A stretch of 64,000 nucleotides of DNA from Sphaerisporangium corydalis (GCF_025506355.1 NZ_JANZYP010000003.1:62001-126000), one strand, 5' to 3'. Positions 42,816-52,786 are shown, counted from the stretch's first letter. Notes: generated by a model from the sequence alone, not told the origin. Program-made: numbers and translations.

Positions 42816-43724
42816 GTGCACATCCTCTCCCTTTCCCCCGGTCCCCTGGACGCCCGCCGCCGAGGCGGCCGCATGATCGCCAAGGTCTGCCTGGCCCTGG
42901 CCCTGACCGGCGGCGGTGTCGTCCTCGGCCCGGGCGCCCAGGCCGCCGCCGGGCCGTACGAGCGCGGCCCCGCGCCGACCAACGCGAGCATCGAGGCGTC
43001 CCGAGGCCCCTTCGCCACGGCGCAGACGTCGGTCTCCTCCGCCGTCAGCGGGTTCGGCGGCGGCACCATCTACTACCCGACCGACACCAGCCAGGGGACG
43101 TTCGGCGCCATCGCCATCGCCCCCGGGTACACCGCCCGGTGGTCCAGCCTGAGCTGGCTCGGCCCCCGCCTCGCGTCCCAGGGCTTCGTGGTGTTCGGCA
43201 TCGAGACCACCACCATCTACGACCAGCCCGACAGCCGGGGGCGCCAGCTCCTGGCCGCGCTCGACTACCTGACCCAGAGCAGCTCCGTACGGAGCCGCAT
43301 CGACACCGGGCGGCTGGCCGTCGCCGGGCACTCCATGGGCGGCGGCGGCACGCTCGCCGCGGCGAACTCGCGGCCGTCGCTGCAGGCGGCCATCCCGCTC
43401 GCGCCGTGGAACACCGTCAAGAGCTGGTCGGGCGTCCGCGTGCCGACGATGATCATCGGTGGCGAATCCGACACCGTCGCCCCGGTCGCCACGCACTCCC
43501 AGCCGTTCTACACCAGCATCCCCGCGTCGTCGGAGAAGGCGTACATGGAGCTCAACAACGCCTCGCACTTCTTCCCGCAGACGGCCAACACCACGATGGC
43601 CAAGTACATGATCTCGTGGATGAAGCGGTACATCGACGACGACACCCGCTACGACCAGTTCCTCTGCCCGGCGCCGTCGGGCTCGGCGATCGAGGAGTAC
43701 CGCGACACCTGCCCGAACTCCTGA
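42816..43724 (+). CDS. Secreted cutinase / PET-hydrolase-like esterase
   Basis: The 302-residue protein starts at GTG. After a signal peptide ending near residue 46 (GAQA/AAG), the mature enzyme begins [21 protein letters not shown], almost the same start as Thermobifida cutinases such as TfCut2. The catalytic triad is Ser173 (GHSMGGG), Asp219 and His251. The oxyanion-hole Tyr is in APGYTARW, and a C-terminal disulfide is expected between Cys284 and Cys299. His and Phe are kept in THSQPFY, the cutinase state rather than the Ser/Ile of IsPETase. The known TfCut2 Ca site (D174, D204, E253) is here Glu217, Asn247, Glu293. It should hydrolyse cutin, other polyesters and perhaps PET outside the cell. 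Confidence 0.92.
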   Translation: MHILSLSPGPLDARRRGGRMIAKVCLALALTGGGVVLGPGAQAAAGPYERGPAPTNASIEASRGPFATAQTSVSSAVSGFGGGTIYYPTDTSQGTFGAIAIAPGYTARWSSLSWLGPRLASQGFVVFGIETTTIYDQPDSRGRQLLAALDYLTQSSSVRSRIDTGRLAVAGHSMGGGGTLAAANSRPSLQAAIPLAPWNTVKSWSGVRVPTMIIGGESDTVAPVATHSQPFYTSIPASSEKAYMELNNASHFFPQTANTTMAKYMISWMKRYIDDDTRYDQFLCPAPSGSAIEEYRDTCPNS

Positions 43725-43785
43725 CGACCCGCACGACCCGGCACGCGATGGCGGCCGCCCCGGGGCGGCCGCCATCGGCTTCGGG

Positions 43786-45204
43786 TCACCGGCCGGCGAA
43801 CACGCGCGGGGTGCGGTCCCGCCACGGCATGGCCTCCTCCAGCCGCGCCGCGACCCGCAGCAGCAGGTCCTCGCGCCCGTACGGGGCGACGAGCTGTACC
43901 CCGATCGGCAGCCCGCCGCGGCTCTGCCCGAGCGGCAGGCTGATCGCGGGCTGGCCGGCGAGGTTGAACACCGCCGTGAACGGCCCGTAGTCGAACAGCG
44001 ACTCCAGCCAGCTCGTCACGCTGTGCCCGGGGTCGTTGTACCGCAGGGTGCCGTGCGGCGCCGGGAGCCGCCCGAGGGTCGGGGTGACCAGCACGTCGTA
44101 CCCGGTGAAGAACCGGCCCACGGACCTGCTCACCTGGTTCTGCGCGTCGAACGCGCCCAGCAGGCGGTACACGCCGAGTTCCTTCGTCTCCTCGAAGGCC
44201 CTCAGGGTGACCGCCTCCACCAGGTCGGGGTCCGGCGGGGTGAGCGCGCTGAGCAGCGGAGCGGCGACGGCGACCATCGCGAACGGGACCATGGCCCGCA
44301 TGACGGCGCCATGGTCGACCACCGGGCTCGCCTCGGTGACCAGGTGCCCCATCTCCGCCAGCGTCCGGCCGGTCCGCTCCGCCGCCTCCGCGACCTCGGG
44401 GTCCACCGCCGAACCCGACCACGACTCCGTGGTCACGGCCACCCGCAGCCGCCCCGGATCGGCCCCCACCTCCTCGGCGTACGGGCGCGACGGCGGCGGC
44501 GCGGTGTACTTGTCGCCCGGCGCCAGCCCCTGGATCGCGTCGAGGTAGTGCGCGGTGTCGCGGACGGTGCGGGACAGCCCCGACTCGATCGAGATCCCGA
44601 AGAGCGCCTCGGCCACGTCGGGCCCGCACGGCGTGCGGCCCCGGCTCGGTTTCAGGCCGACCAGCCCGCAGCACGAGGCGGGGATCCGCAGGGAGCCCGC
44701 CCCGTCGCTGCCATGCGCGAGCGGCACCGCGCCCGAGGCGACCAGGGCGGCGGCGCCCCCGCTGGAGCCGCCGACCCCCCGCCCCGGATCCCAGGGATTC
44801 AGCGTCGGCCCGTAGCGGACCGACTCGGTGGAAAAGCTGATCATCATCTCCGGCACGGTGGTCATCCCCAGGGTGACCAGGCCAGCGGCCCGCAGCCGCG
44901 TCATCAGGTCGGTGTCATGCGCGGCGACGGCGCCCCGCACGCTCCGGCTGCCGCAGAAGAACGGCACCCCCTCGGCCACCGGGCCGTTGTCCTTGATCAG
45001 AAACGGCACCCCCGCGAGCGGCCCGTCGACGGAATGCTCAAGGGCCGGCGAGAACAAGGGGACCGCCAGCCCGTTGACCTCGGCGTTCGCCGCCTCCAAT
45101 GCCTCACGCGCCACCGCCTCGACCTCGGCGGCGTCCACTTTGCCCGTGGCCATCAACTCACGGAGCCCCACGGCGTCGTGGCTCGCGTACTCGTGCGTCT
45201 CCAT
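43786..45204 (-). CDS. Amidase signature enzyme
   Basis: The 472-residue amidase has the Ser-cis-Ser-Lys machinery visible: Lys in PFLIKDNGP (about 78), GGSSGGAAALVASG with the cis-Ser near residue 155, and the nucleophile Ser in GSDGAGSLRIPASC (about 178). ATG 45204 has GGAGAGGGAG upstream; an in-frame GTG 21 bp earlier lacks such a site. It converges with the cutinase (61 bp between stops) and is divergent from the second LAL gene. Possible substrates are amides or short esters; gatA is unlikely because no gatBC is nearby. Confidence 0.88.
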   Translation of the reverse strand: METHEYASHDAVGLRELMATGKVDAAEVEAVAREALEAANAEVNGLAVPLFSPALEHSVDGPLAGVPFLIKDNGPVAEGVPFFCGSRSVRGAVAAHDTDLMTRLRAAGLVTLGMTTVPEMMISFSTESVRYGPTLNPWDPGRGVGGSSGGAAALVASGAVPLAHGSDGAGSLRIPASCCGLVGLKPSRGRTPCGPDVAEALFGISIESGLSRTVRDTAHYLDAIQGLAPGDKYTAPPPSRPYAEEVGADPGRLRVAVTTESWSGSAVDPEVAEAAERTGRTLAEMGHLVTEASPVVDHGAVMRAMVPFAMVAVAAPLLSALTPPDPDLVEAVTLRAFEETKELGVYRLLGAFDAQNQVSRSVGRFFTGYDVLVTPTLGRLPAPHGTLRYNDPGHSVTSWLESLFDYGPFTAVFNLAGQPAISLPLGQSRGGLPIGVQLVAPYGREDLLLRVAARLEEAMPWRDRTPRVFAGR

Positions 45205-45404
45205 ATGCTCCCTCTCCGTTCCCACCCGGCCTCACGTGCCTGCCGGGGATCCCAGCATCGGCGCGAACCCCCGCCCGCACATCAGCACGACCGCTGAGCC
45301 CACCACTGAGACCGGTCCCGTCCGACGTACGCACCCATGAGGCCGGTCGCCGGGGTGCGCACCGGGCGCCGACGCCGCGCCGCCCGCGCTGTCAGAATCG
45401 ACGT

Positions 45405-48400
45405 ATGGACAACGGCCCCGGCGCCTTCGTCGGGCGCGAGCGCGAGACCGCCGCGCTCCGGGAGATGATCGCCGCCGCCCGTGACGGCCAAGGCGGGGTC
45501 GTCCTGGTGTCCGGTCCCGGCGGCATCGGCAAGTCGCGCCTGGTCACGGAGGCCGTGGCCGGCGAGCGGAGCGTCGTGTGGGGCCGCTGCCCCGACGAGG
45601 ACGGCACCCCGCCGCTGTGGCCCTGGCTCCGCATCGCCGGACGCCTGCCCACCGCCGCCCTCATCACCGAGGCCGGCGGTTCGGGTGGTGGCGACGCGGC
45701 GGAGTCGGCGGCGGAGCGTTTCCGGCTGCTTGTCCTGCTCACGGACGCGCTCGTCGAGGCCGCCGAGGACCTCAAGGGCCTCGTCGTGGTGATCGAGGAC
45801 GTCCACGACGCCGACGAGGCGTCCCTCGCCGTGCTCCGCCAGGTCGCCGCCGAGGCTGCGGGCTCCCGGCTGCTCGTCGTCGCCACCCACAGGGACGGCT
45901 CCCCGCGGCAGGCCGGCGGCTTCGCCAGGACGCTCGCCGAGGTGGCCCGCAGCCGCGCCGGACGCACGATTGCCCTCGCGCCGCTCACCGTCCAGGACGT
46001 CACGCGGTACCTCGCGGCCCTGCCCGGCGGCCCCGCCCTTGCCCCCCTGGTGCACGAGCGCACCGGCGGGCTGCCCCTTCTGGTCTCGGCCATGGCCCGC
46101 GCCCTGGCCAGGAGCGGCACCCCGGATCGCCGCCTGCCCGACCTGCCCGCCGCGGACCTGCGGCCGCTGGTGCTGGAGATGCTCGGCGGGCTGGACCCGG
46201 CCGTACGCGGCACGGTGAGCGCGGCGGCGGTGCTCGGCGCCGAGCCGGACCCCGCGCTGGTCGCCGACGTCCGGGAGCTGCCCCCCGCCGTGGTGTCCCG
46301 CCACCTGGACGCGCTCGCCGCCGCCGGCCTGCTCGTCCCGCTGCCCGGCGCCCCGTCCCGCTACCGGTTCGCGCACGCCCTGGTCAGGGACGGCGTCGTC
46401 GCCGAGGCCGCACGCGAGGCCCCGGCGTTGCACCGCAGGGCGGCGGAGTCGCTGGAACGGCGGGCCGGCGTGGACCCCGCCCAGGCCGCGCGCATCGCGG
46501 CACACTGGCAGGCCGCCGGCGACGACGCCGCGACGCTGCGCGCCGCGCTGCGGTGGACGCGGGCCGCCGCCGCCCACGCGCTGAGGTCGTCGTCGCCGGA
46601 GCAGGCGGCGCGGCTGCTCGGTGAGGCACTGGCCATGCTCGCCCCCCTCGGCACCGGGCCGGCCGAGCGGGCCGGGCTGCTCATCGAGCTGGCGACCGCC
46701 GAGAGCCTCGCCGGCCGGGCCGGGCGCGCCGCCGCGCACTGCCGCGAGGCCGCGGACCTAGCCCGGTCCGCCGGGCTCCCCGGCCTGCTCGCCGACGCCG
46801 CCCTGGTCGTCTGCGGCACCGGTGACCAGGCGGTCCTCGTCGGGATGTCCGAACTATGCGACCGGGCCCTGGCCGAACTGTACGACCGGGCCCCGGCCGA
46901 GCAGGGCGACGACACGTCCGCCGTCACGCGCGCGCGGCTGCTAGCCCGGAAAGCCTCCCTGGACGTGGAGGCCGACCGCCCACCCACCGCCACGCCCGGT
47001 GCGGCGAACGGCGGGCCGGACGTGGCGGGGGATGGCTGGCCGGATATGGATGCGGTCGGCGGGCCGGACGTGGCGGGGGGCGGCGGGCCGGATGTGGAAG
47101 CGGCTGGCGGGCCGGACGCGGATGCGGTCGGCGGTCGGCGGGACGTCCGGCGGGACGTCCGGCGAGCGGTTGGCGAGGCGCTGCGGCTGGCTGAGGAATG
47201 CGGTGACCCGGTCGCGCTGCTGGACGCCACGCGGGCGCGGGTCGGACTCCTCGACCGGCCGGGCGACGTCGGCGAGCGCCGCCGGATGGGTGAGCTGGCC
47301 GTCAGCGCCGGGACGCGCACGGGCCGGCCGATGACCGCCGTCCGCGGCCACATCTGGCGGCTGGACGCCGCCTACCAGCTCGTCGACCTGGTGGCGGCCG
47401 ACGACGGCATCGCCAGGCTCGGTGAACTCGCGGACGCCACCCGCCTGCCCACCGCCCGCTGGTACCACCTCCGGGCGGGCGCCGCGCGCGCCGCGCTGGC
47501 CGGCGAGTTCGACGTGGCCCGCGCCCGTTCGGCGGCCGCCGGCGAGATCGCCGCCCGCATGGACGCGCCGCTGGCGTCCATGGTCACCGACATGTTCGGC
47601 CAGCTCGTCGCCCTGGTACGCGGCGACCGGCGCGAGCTGCCCGCCGGCTACCGCGCCGCGTTCGGCGCGCTGCCGGGGATCCCGGTCGCCGAGGCCGCCG
47701 TCGCCCTGTGCCTGTCCATCGAGGGGAACCGCGACGAGGCGTACGCACGGTACGAGCACCTGCGGCTGCTGCTGCGGGAACCGCTGCCGGGCGTGCGGGG
47801 CCTGGGGGTGCTCCAGCACCTCACCGAGCTGGTCGAGGTGTTCGACGACGCCGAGGCGGCGGGCTGGGCGCACGCCCTGTGGCTGCCGTGGGCCGCCGCC
47901 GGCGGCCTCCCCGGCGGCGCGGAGAGCTTCTGCGGCGGCTCCTGCGCGCGGGGCGCCGGCCGGATGGCCGCCGTGATGGGACGGCTCGACGAGGCCGCCG
48001 TGCTGCTGCGGACCGCGACCGAGGTCGACCTGCGCCTCGGCGCCCGCCCCTGGCTCACCCACGGCCGGCTCGCGCTGGCGGACGTGCTGCTGCGGCGGGG
48101 CGGGCCCGGCGACCGCGCGGAGGCGGCCGGGCTGGCCACCCGCGCGGCGGCCGAGGCCCGGCGCCTCGACCTGCCGGGACCGCTGGCACGGGCCGGCCTG
48201 CTGCTGTCCCGGGCCGAGACCCTGCGCCGCGCCGACGACCCGCTGACCGCCCGCGAGCGTGAGGTGGCCGCCCTGGTCGTCCAGGCGATGTCCAACCGGG
48301 GCATCGCCGACCGCCTGGTGCTGAGCGAACGCACCGTCGAGACCCACGTCCGCAACATCCTCACCAAACTGGGCCTGTCGAACCGCACCGAACTCACCGC

Positions 48401-48425
48401 CCACCTCCTCGGCGGCCCCCACTGA
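45405..48425 (+). CDS. LAL-type LuxR regulator with internal Gly/Pro/Asp repeat insert
   Basis: The 1006-residue regulator starts FVGRERETAALREM, with Walker A GPGGIGKS near residue 36 and Walker B VVVIEDVHDADE. It has helical repeats and a C-terminal LuxR HTH (about 943-1006; LTAREREVAALVVQAMSNRGIADRLVLSERTVETHVRNILTKLG). Residues about 525-587 form a low-complexity insert of GGPDVA-like units encoded by short DNA repeats (46980-47165), between helical repeats. There is no ribosome site directly before ATG 45405, so a leaderless start is possible. It is divergent from the amidase, a likely target. Confidence 0.87.
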   Translation: MDNGPGAFVGRERETAALREMIAAARDGQGGVVLVSGPGGIGKSRLVTEAVAGERSVVWGRCPDEDGTPPLWPWLRIAGRLPTAALITEAGGSGGGDAAESAAERFRLLVLLTDALVEAAEDLKGLVVVIEDVHDADEASLAVLRQVAAEAAGSRLLVVATHRDGSPRQAGGFARTLAEVARSRAGRTIALAPLTVQDVTRYLAALPGGPALAPLVHERTGGLPLLVSAMARALARSGTPDRRLPDLPAADLRPLVLEMLGGLDPAVRGTVSAAAVLGAEPDPALVADVRELPPAVVSRHLDALAAAGLLVPLPGAPSRYRFAHALVRDGVVAEAAREAPALHRRAAESLERRAGVDPAQAARIAAHWQAAGDDAATLRAALRWTRAAAAHALRSSSPEQAARLLGEALAMLAPLGTGPAERAGLLIELATAESLAGRAGRAAAHCREAADLARSAGLPGLLADAALVVCGTGDQAVLVGMSELCDRALAELYDRAPAEQGDDTSAVTRARLLARKASLDVEADRPPTATPGAANGGPDVAGDGWPDMDAVGGPDVAGGGGPDVEAAGGPDADAVGGRRDVRRDVRRAVGEALRLAEECGDPVALLDATRARVGLLDRPGDVGERRRMGELAVSAGTRTGRPMTAVRGHIWRLDAAYQLVDLVAADDGIARLGELADATRLPTARWYHLRAGAARAALAGEFDVARARSAAAGEIAARMDAPLASMVTDMFGQLVALVRGDRRELPAGYRAAFGALPGIPVAEAAVALCLSIEGNRDEAYARYEHLRLLLREPLPGVRGLGVLQHLTELVEVFDDAEAAGWAHALWLPWAAAGGLPGGAESFCGGSCARGAGRMAAVMGRLDEAAVLLRTATEVDLRLGARPWLTHGRLALADVLLRRGGPGDRAEAAGLATRAAAEARRLDLPGPLARAGLLLSRAETLRRADDPLTAREREVAALVVQAMSNRGIADRLVLSERTVETHVRNILTKLGLSNRTELTAHLLGGPH

Positions 48426-48593
48426 CCCAGGCCCCCTACCCCCGTCGTAACGACGGCCGAGCCTGGCCGCCGGGCACGCCGTGGCCGATTCGGGGGCGGT
48501 GCCCATCATCCGGTCGTGGGGCGCCGAACGTATAGGGAGTGATCCGCCGGGCGCAGCCGCGACCGGCGTTCGTCCGGCGTAGGGGAGACGACA

Positions 48594-51500
48594 GTGGCGC
48601 CTGCGCAGGTCGGGGGCTGGTCTCTGGCCGGTCGCGAGACGGAGCTCCGGGCGGTCGACACGGCGCTGGCCGCGGACGGCGGAGGTGGGGTGGCGATGGT
48701 CGGGGCGGCCGGGGTCGGGAAGACCAGGCTGGCCCGCGAGGCGCTGACCCGCTGGTCGGCGCGGGGACGCGAGCACGAATGGGTGGTCGCGACCCGCGCC
48801 GCCGCCTCGATCCCGTTCGGCGCGCTCTCCCACCTGCTGCCCGACACCATGTGGTCGGAAGGCAGCCAGGTCGCGCTGCTGGCCAGGGTCGGCGACCGGT
48901 TCACGGCGAGGACCGCGTCCGGGCCGGTGCTCGCCGTCGTCGACGACGCCCACCTGCTCGACAGGGCGTCGGCCGCGCTGCTGCACCAGCTCGCGGCCCA
49001 GCGCCTGGTGGTCCCGCTCGTCACGACGCGGCACGGCGAGCCGGTCGACGACGCCGTGGCGGCGCTGTGCAGGGAGTCGGCGCTGTGGCTGCGGGTCGGG
49101 CCGCTGCCGCCCGAGGCCGTGGACGACCTGCTGGACCAGGCGCTCGGCCGGCAGATCGACCCGATCAGCCGCCGCAGGCTGCACCGGCTCGCCGCCGGCA
49201 ACCCCCTGCTGCTGCGCGAACTGCTGGCCGACGCGAAGGAGAACGGCACGCTGGTACGGAAGGACGGGGTGTGGCGGTGGCGCGGGCCCGTACCCGGCGG
49301 CGCCCGGGTGGCGGAACTGGTCGCGGCCCGGTTGCGCGCGCTGGACCCCGCCACCCGGCAGGTGCTGGAGACGATCGCCTGCGGCGAGCCGCTGGCGCTG
49401 GCCATGCTCGAACGGCTCGCCGACTCCGAGGACATCGCGGCGGCCGAACGCAGCGGCATGGCGGTGGTGGAGCGGTCCGGCGCCCGGGTGGGGCTCCGGC
49501 TGACCCACCCGTTGTACGGCGAGGTGCTGCGCGCCGGGCTGCCGGTCGCCCGGGCCCGCGCGATCTGGGGCCGGCTGGCCGCCGCCATGGCCGAGGGGCC
49601 GAGGCGGCGGCGCGACGACGCGTTCCACACCGGCGTGTGGCGCCTGCAGTCCGGGACGGCCGGACGGCCCGAGGAGCTCATCGAGGCCGCCGAGAAGGCG
49701 ATCGCCCGCTTCGATCTCGGGCTCGCCGAACGGCTGGCGCGCGCCGCCCGCGACTGCGGCGCCGGGGCGGACGCCGACTGGCTCCTCGCCCGGATCCTGA
49801 CCTTCCGGGGGCGGGGCAGGGAGGCGGTCGCGATGCTGCCCGCCGTGCCCGGGCCGACCAGCGAGCCGCCCGCGATGCAGGCCGTCACCCGGGCCCTGAT
49901 CCTCTACTGGGGCCTCGGCCGAACCCGCGAGGCCGAACAGGCCCTAGAACCGCCCCCCGCCCCCAGCCTGACCACGCTCCCCGGCCAGAAGACCCCCACT
50001 CCGGCCACGCCGAACACGACGGCGACGAACGCGGGGAGCACGACGAACACAGCGGGTACGGCGGGCACGGCGGACGCGGCGGACGCGGCCAACGCGGCCA
50101 ACGCGGTGAATACGGCGATTCTGGCGAGTGCGGCGGACGAGGCGGACGAGCAAGACGAGGCGGCCATGTCCGGTATCTCGGGTAACGCGGGCATGCCGGT
50201 CACAGTCCCGAGTCCCGGGCCGGAGCTTTTCAGCGAGACCGAGTCGACGCGGTCGTGGATCCTGCTGTTCGACGGGCGGTGCGGGGAGGCGCTGCGCGTG
50301 GCCGAGGAGGTGCTCGCGATGCCCTGCGCGAGCGACCGGGCGGTGGTCTGGGCCGCGATGGGCGGCACGATGGCGGCCGGCCTGATGGGCAGGCTCGGCC
50401 TCGCCATGTCGATCGCCGAGCGCGGCGGGCGCGTCGCCGACGCCCACGCCGAGCGGCTCCCGTGGGCGCGAGCGCAGGTCGGCTACGGCCTGTGCCTGGC
50501 GCTGGACGCCGCCGGCCGGCTGCCCGAGGCCACCGAGCTGGCCGAACGCGGGTACCAGGAGGGGGTGGCCAGCGACGCGGGCATGATGACCGCCGTCTGG
50601 GCGGCGTTCCGGGGGATGGTGGCGAAGGCCCGGGGCGACCTGCCCGCCGCGCAGGCCGTACTGCGCGAGGCCGTCACGTTGCTGGAGGAGGACGACACCT
50701 ACGGGCTGATGCGGGTCTGCGTCGCCGAACTCGCCGGGGCCATGGCGCTGGCCGGCGACGCCGAGGGCGCCCGCGTGTGGCTGGCCCGCGCGGACGAGCA
50801 CGCGGGCGGGGCCAACCGCATGTTCGACGCCCGCATCATGGCCAACCGCGCCTGGGCGGTGGCGGCGGGCGGCCTGCGCACGTCCGCGGCCGGAATGGCG
50901 GAGCGGGCGGCCGGGCTGGCCCGCGACACCGAGCAGCCCGCCATGGAGGCGGTGTGCCTGTACGACGCCGCCCGGCTCGGCGCGCCGCGCGAAGTGCGTG
51001 AACGGCTGGCGGAGCTCGCCGCCGAGATCCCCGAGACGCTGGCGCCGCACCTGTCCGGCGCCGCGACCGCGCTCGCCGCCGGCGACCCCCGTGCCCTCGA
51101 AGAGGCCGCGCACGCCTTCGCCGACCGGGGCCACCTGCTGCTCGCCGCCGAGACGGCGCGCGCGGCGGCGGGCGCGTACGTGCGGAGCGGCCTGCGGGCC
51201 CGGTCGCGGTCGGTGCTCGAATTCGCGGCGGTGCTGGCCGAGAAGTGCGCGACGGCCCGCACGCCGCTGCTGGAACCGCACGGCCTCACCACGGTGCTGA
51301 CCCGCCGGGAACGCGAGGTCGCCCGGCTCGCCGGCACGCTGCCCAGCCGCGAGATCGCCGCCAGGCTCGGCCTCTCGGTCAACACCGTCAGCAACACCCT
51401 CGCCCGCGTCTACACCAAACTCGGCATCACCGGCCGAGGCGAACTCGCGGCCCTCTTCACCGCCCTCGGCACCGACCGTCCCCCCACCAGCCTCCCCTGA
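48594..51500 (+). CDS. LAL-type LuxR regulator with internal Thr/Ala/Asn repeat insert
   Basis: The 968-residue regulator has GTG start 48594 after GGGGAG. Walker A is GAAGVGKT at residues 37-44; Walker B is VLAVVDDAHLLD. The LuxR HTH is at the C-terminus (LTRREREVARLAGTLPSREIAARLGLSVNTVSNTLARVYTKLG). Residues about 459-523 are a low-complexity stretch of Asn, Ala, Thr and Asp (NTAGTAGTADAADAANAANAVNTA), coded by a 9- to 12-bp repeat at 49975-50160. It sits in the same relative place as the insert in the preceding paralogue, although the two inserts are not similar in sequence. Confidence 0.87.
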   Translation: MAPAQVGGWSLAGRETELRAVDTALAADGGGGVAMVGAAGVGKTRLAREALTRWSARGREHEWVVATRAAASIPFGALSHLLPDTMWSEGSQVALLARVGDRFTARTASGPVLAVVDDAHLLDRASAALLHQLAAQRLVVPLVTTRHGEPVDDAVAALCRESALWLRVGPLPPEAVDDLLDQALGRQIDPISRRRLHRLAAGNPLLLRELLADAKENGTLVRKDGVWRWRGPVPGGARVAELVAARLRALDPATRQVLETIACGEPLALAMLERLADSEDIAAAERSGMAVVERSGARVGLRLTHPLYGEVLRAGLPVARARAIWGRLAAAMAEGPRRRRDDAFHTGVWRLQSGTAGRPEELIEAAEKAIARFDLGLAERLARAARDCGAGADADWLLARILTFRGRGREAVAMLPAVPGPTSEPPAMQAVTRALILYWGLGRTREAEQALEPPPAPSLTTLPGQKTPTPATPNTTATNAGSTTNTAGTAGTADAADAANAANAVNTAILASAADEADEQDEAAMSGISGNAGMPVTVPSPGPELFSETESTRSWILLFDGRCGEALRVAEEVLAMPCASDRAVVWAAMGGTMAAGLMGRLGLAMSIAERGGRVADAHAERLPWARAQVGYGLCLALDAAGRLPEATELAERGYQEGVASDAGMMTAVWAAFRGMVAKARGDLPAAQAVLREAVTLLEEDDTYGLMRVCVAELAGAMALAGDAEGARVWLARADEHAGGANRMFDARIMANRAWAVAAGGLRTSAAGMAERAAGLARDTEQPAMEAVCLYDAARLGAPREVRERLAELAAEIPETLAPHLSGAATALAAGDPRALEEAAHAFADRGHLLLAAETARAAAGAYVRSGLRARSRSVLEFAAVLAEKCATARTPLLEPHGLTTVLTRREREVARLAGTLPSREIAARLGLSVNTVSNTLARVYTKLGITGRGELAALFTALGTDRPPTSLP

Positions 51501-51752
51501 CCACCCGGCCATCGTGAACCGCCGTCTGCCGTCCGCCGTTGGGGTGCCCCTGAGAAGGTCGCACGTCAGGAAGGGGAACTGGTCAGCGTGGCGCCGTGGC
51601 GCGGGCCGATGGGTCAGGCGGGCTGATCTGGCGGCGGGATCGTCCCCCGGAGGTAATGGGCTCGGACGCCGCCGGACGGCGGCCCGGGTGAGCGGGGCAC
51701 GGCCCCTCAGGGACGCGTCACCCTCATCCGGCTTCTCACAAGGAGGTATGCG

Positions 51753-52220
51753 GTGAGTACATCGATTTCCCGCCGGCTGCGGGCCCGCGCCGCGGCCCTG
51801 CTGGCCGTGCTCGTCGGCGCCACCACGCTGATGGCCGCCGCCGGGGCACCCGCGGGCGCGGCCGTCTGCGTCACCAACGGGCACGTCTACGCCAACGGAG
51901 GCAACGTCAAATACGAGACCGACCCGATCAACGGCCCGACGGGCACCATCGGGGTCTACCGAAACGCGATCATCAAGTTCGGCGGCAACGGCCTGAAGAC
52001 GAACGAGGACCCGTTCTGGGACATCTACCGCGAGGGCGACGGCGCGTACATCTCAACCTTCATCGGTAGCCGCACCGGCGGCAACTGCGTCTCCAACGAG
52101 AAGTTTGTCGTGATCAACCTTCCTTCCGGTCCGTACATCTTCCGGGCGACCTACGAGCCCGGGAACTCCGGCGGCGTCATCCGCAGCCAGGCCCACGTCC
52201 GCGTCTACGTCTACTTCTAA
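51753..52220 (+). CDS. Small secreted protein of unknown function
   Basis: The 155-residue product starts at GTG after a perfect AAGGAGG site. It has a basic, hydrophobic signal peptide (Ala-rich, cleavage near residue 37, AGA/AVC). The mature 118 residues are beta-rich, with two cysteines (VCVTNGHVY and GGNCVSN) that could form one disulfide, and a Tyr-rich end (HVRVYVYF). I recognise no domain. It is likely an extracellular beta-sandwich protein. It precedes the inverted-repeat-bounded segment. Confidence 0.75.
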   Translation: MSTSISRRLRARAAALLAVLVGATTLMAAAGAPAGAAVCVTNGHVYANGGNVKYETDPINGPTGTIGVYRNAIIKFGGNGLKTNEDPFWDIYREGDGAYISTFIGSRTGGNCVSNEKFVVINLPSGPYIFRATYEPGNSGGVIRSQAHVRVYVYF

Positions 52221-52250
52221 CGCGGCGAAAACCGGGGGAGCGGGGTTGTG

Positions 52251-52313
52251 GTCTCCATCCGTTCCCCCGGGGTCTTCACCCGTTCCCCCGGGGTCTCCAC
52301 CCGTTCCCCCGGA
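52251..52313. repeat. Three 21-bp tandem repeats
   Basis: The unit gtctccacccgttcccccggg is repeated three times, 31 bp after the secreted-protein stop codon. Bases 52314-52441 hold nothing recognisable. Confidence 0.88.
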
Positions 52314-52518
52314 ACGGTGCCCGTCTCGCCAGGATCGTCGCCGACACCAATGATCACCCCGGCTGCTGTGCTCGTGTACCGGGCGCCGACGCGACGGGAC
52401 GGTGTACGGTGAATCCGGCGCCTTGTACGGCGCCGAGCCGAAAAGGTCCTCGCCTTCGGCTCGGGCAGTAGTCCCTGTGGCGGCACAGAATCGATCCGAG
52501 TCGATGTGTGAACACAAA

Positions 52519-52786
52519 CGCCAACCACACGCCAAAATTAGCGGTCGACTCTTCCGCGCCCGTTTTCGGCGAACAGGTCACTGCCTACCTCCGGGATCGT
52601 TTCCCCGCCCTCGTCTACTACGTCCACATGAATGAAGTCGTAGGCGTCGGCGAGTGCAAGCGTGACTCGTCCTCCATTTCGGGAATCGGAGTGAATCACG
52701 GCGTTTATACCAATCTCGGAAACAGGCAGTATCACCTCACCCAAGACCGGATGTTCTTCGCCGAGCTTCCCGAAATCAGTGCCCGG
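52519..52786 (-). pseudogene. Degenerate RsbW-like histidine-kinase-fold ATPase (anti-sigma) fragment
   Basis: Read leftward from the O-methyltransferase stop codon, one frame has no start but contains HPVLGEVILPVSEIGINAVIHSDS, then FIHVDVVDEGGETIP. These are the N-box and G1-box region of the actinomycete HATPase_c anti-sigma family. After NGRG the frame ends, and the expected continuation (EESTANFGVWLAF) appears in another frame at 52519-52554. N-terminal truncation plus a frameshift indicates a pseudogene. Confidence 0.7.
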
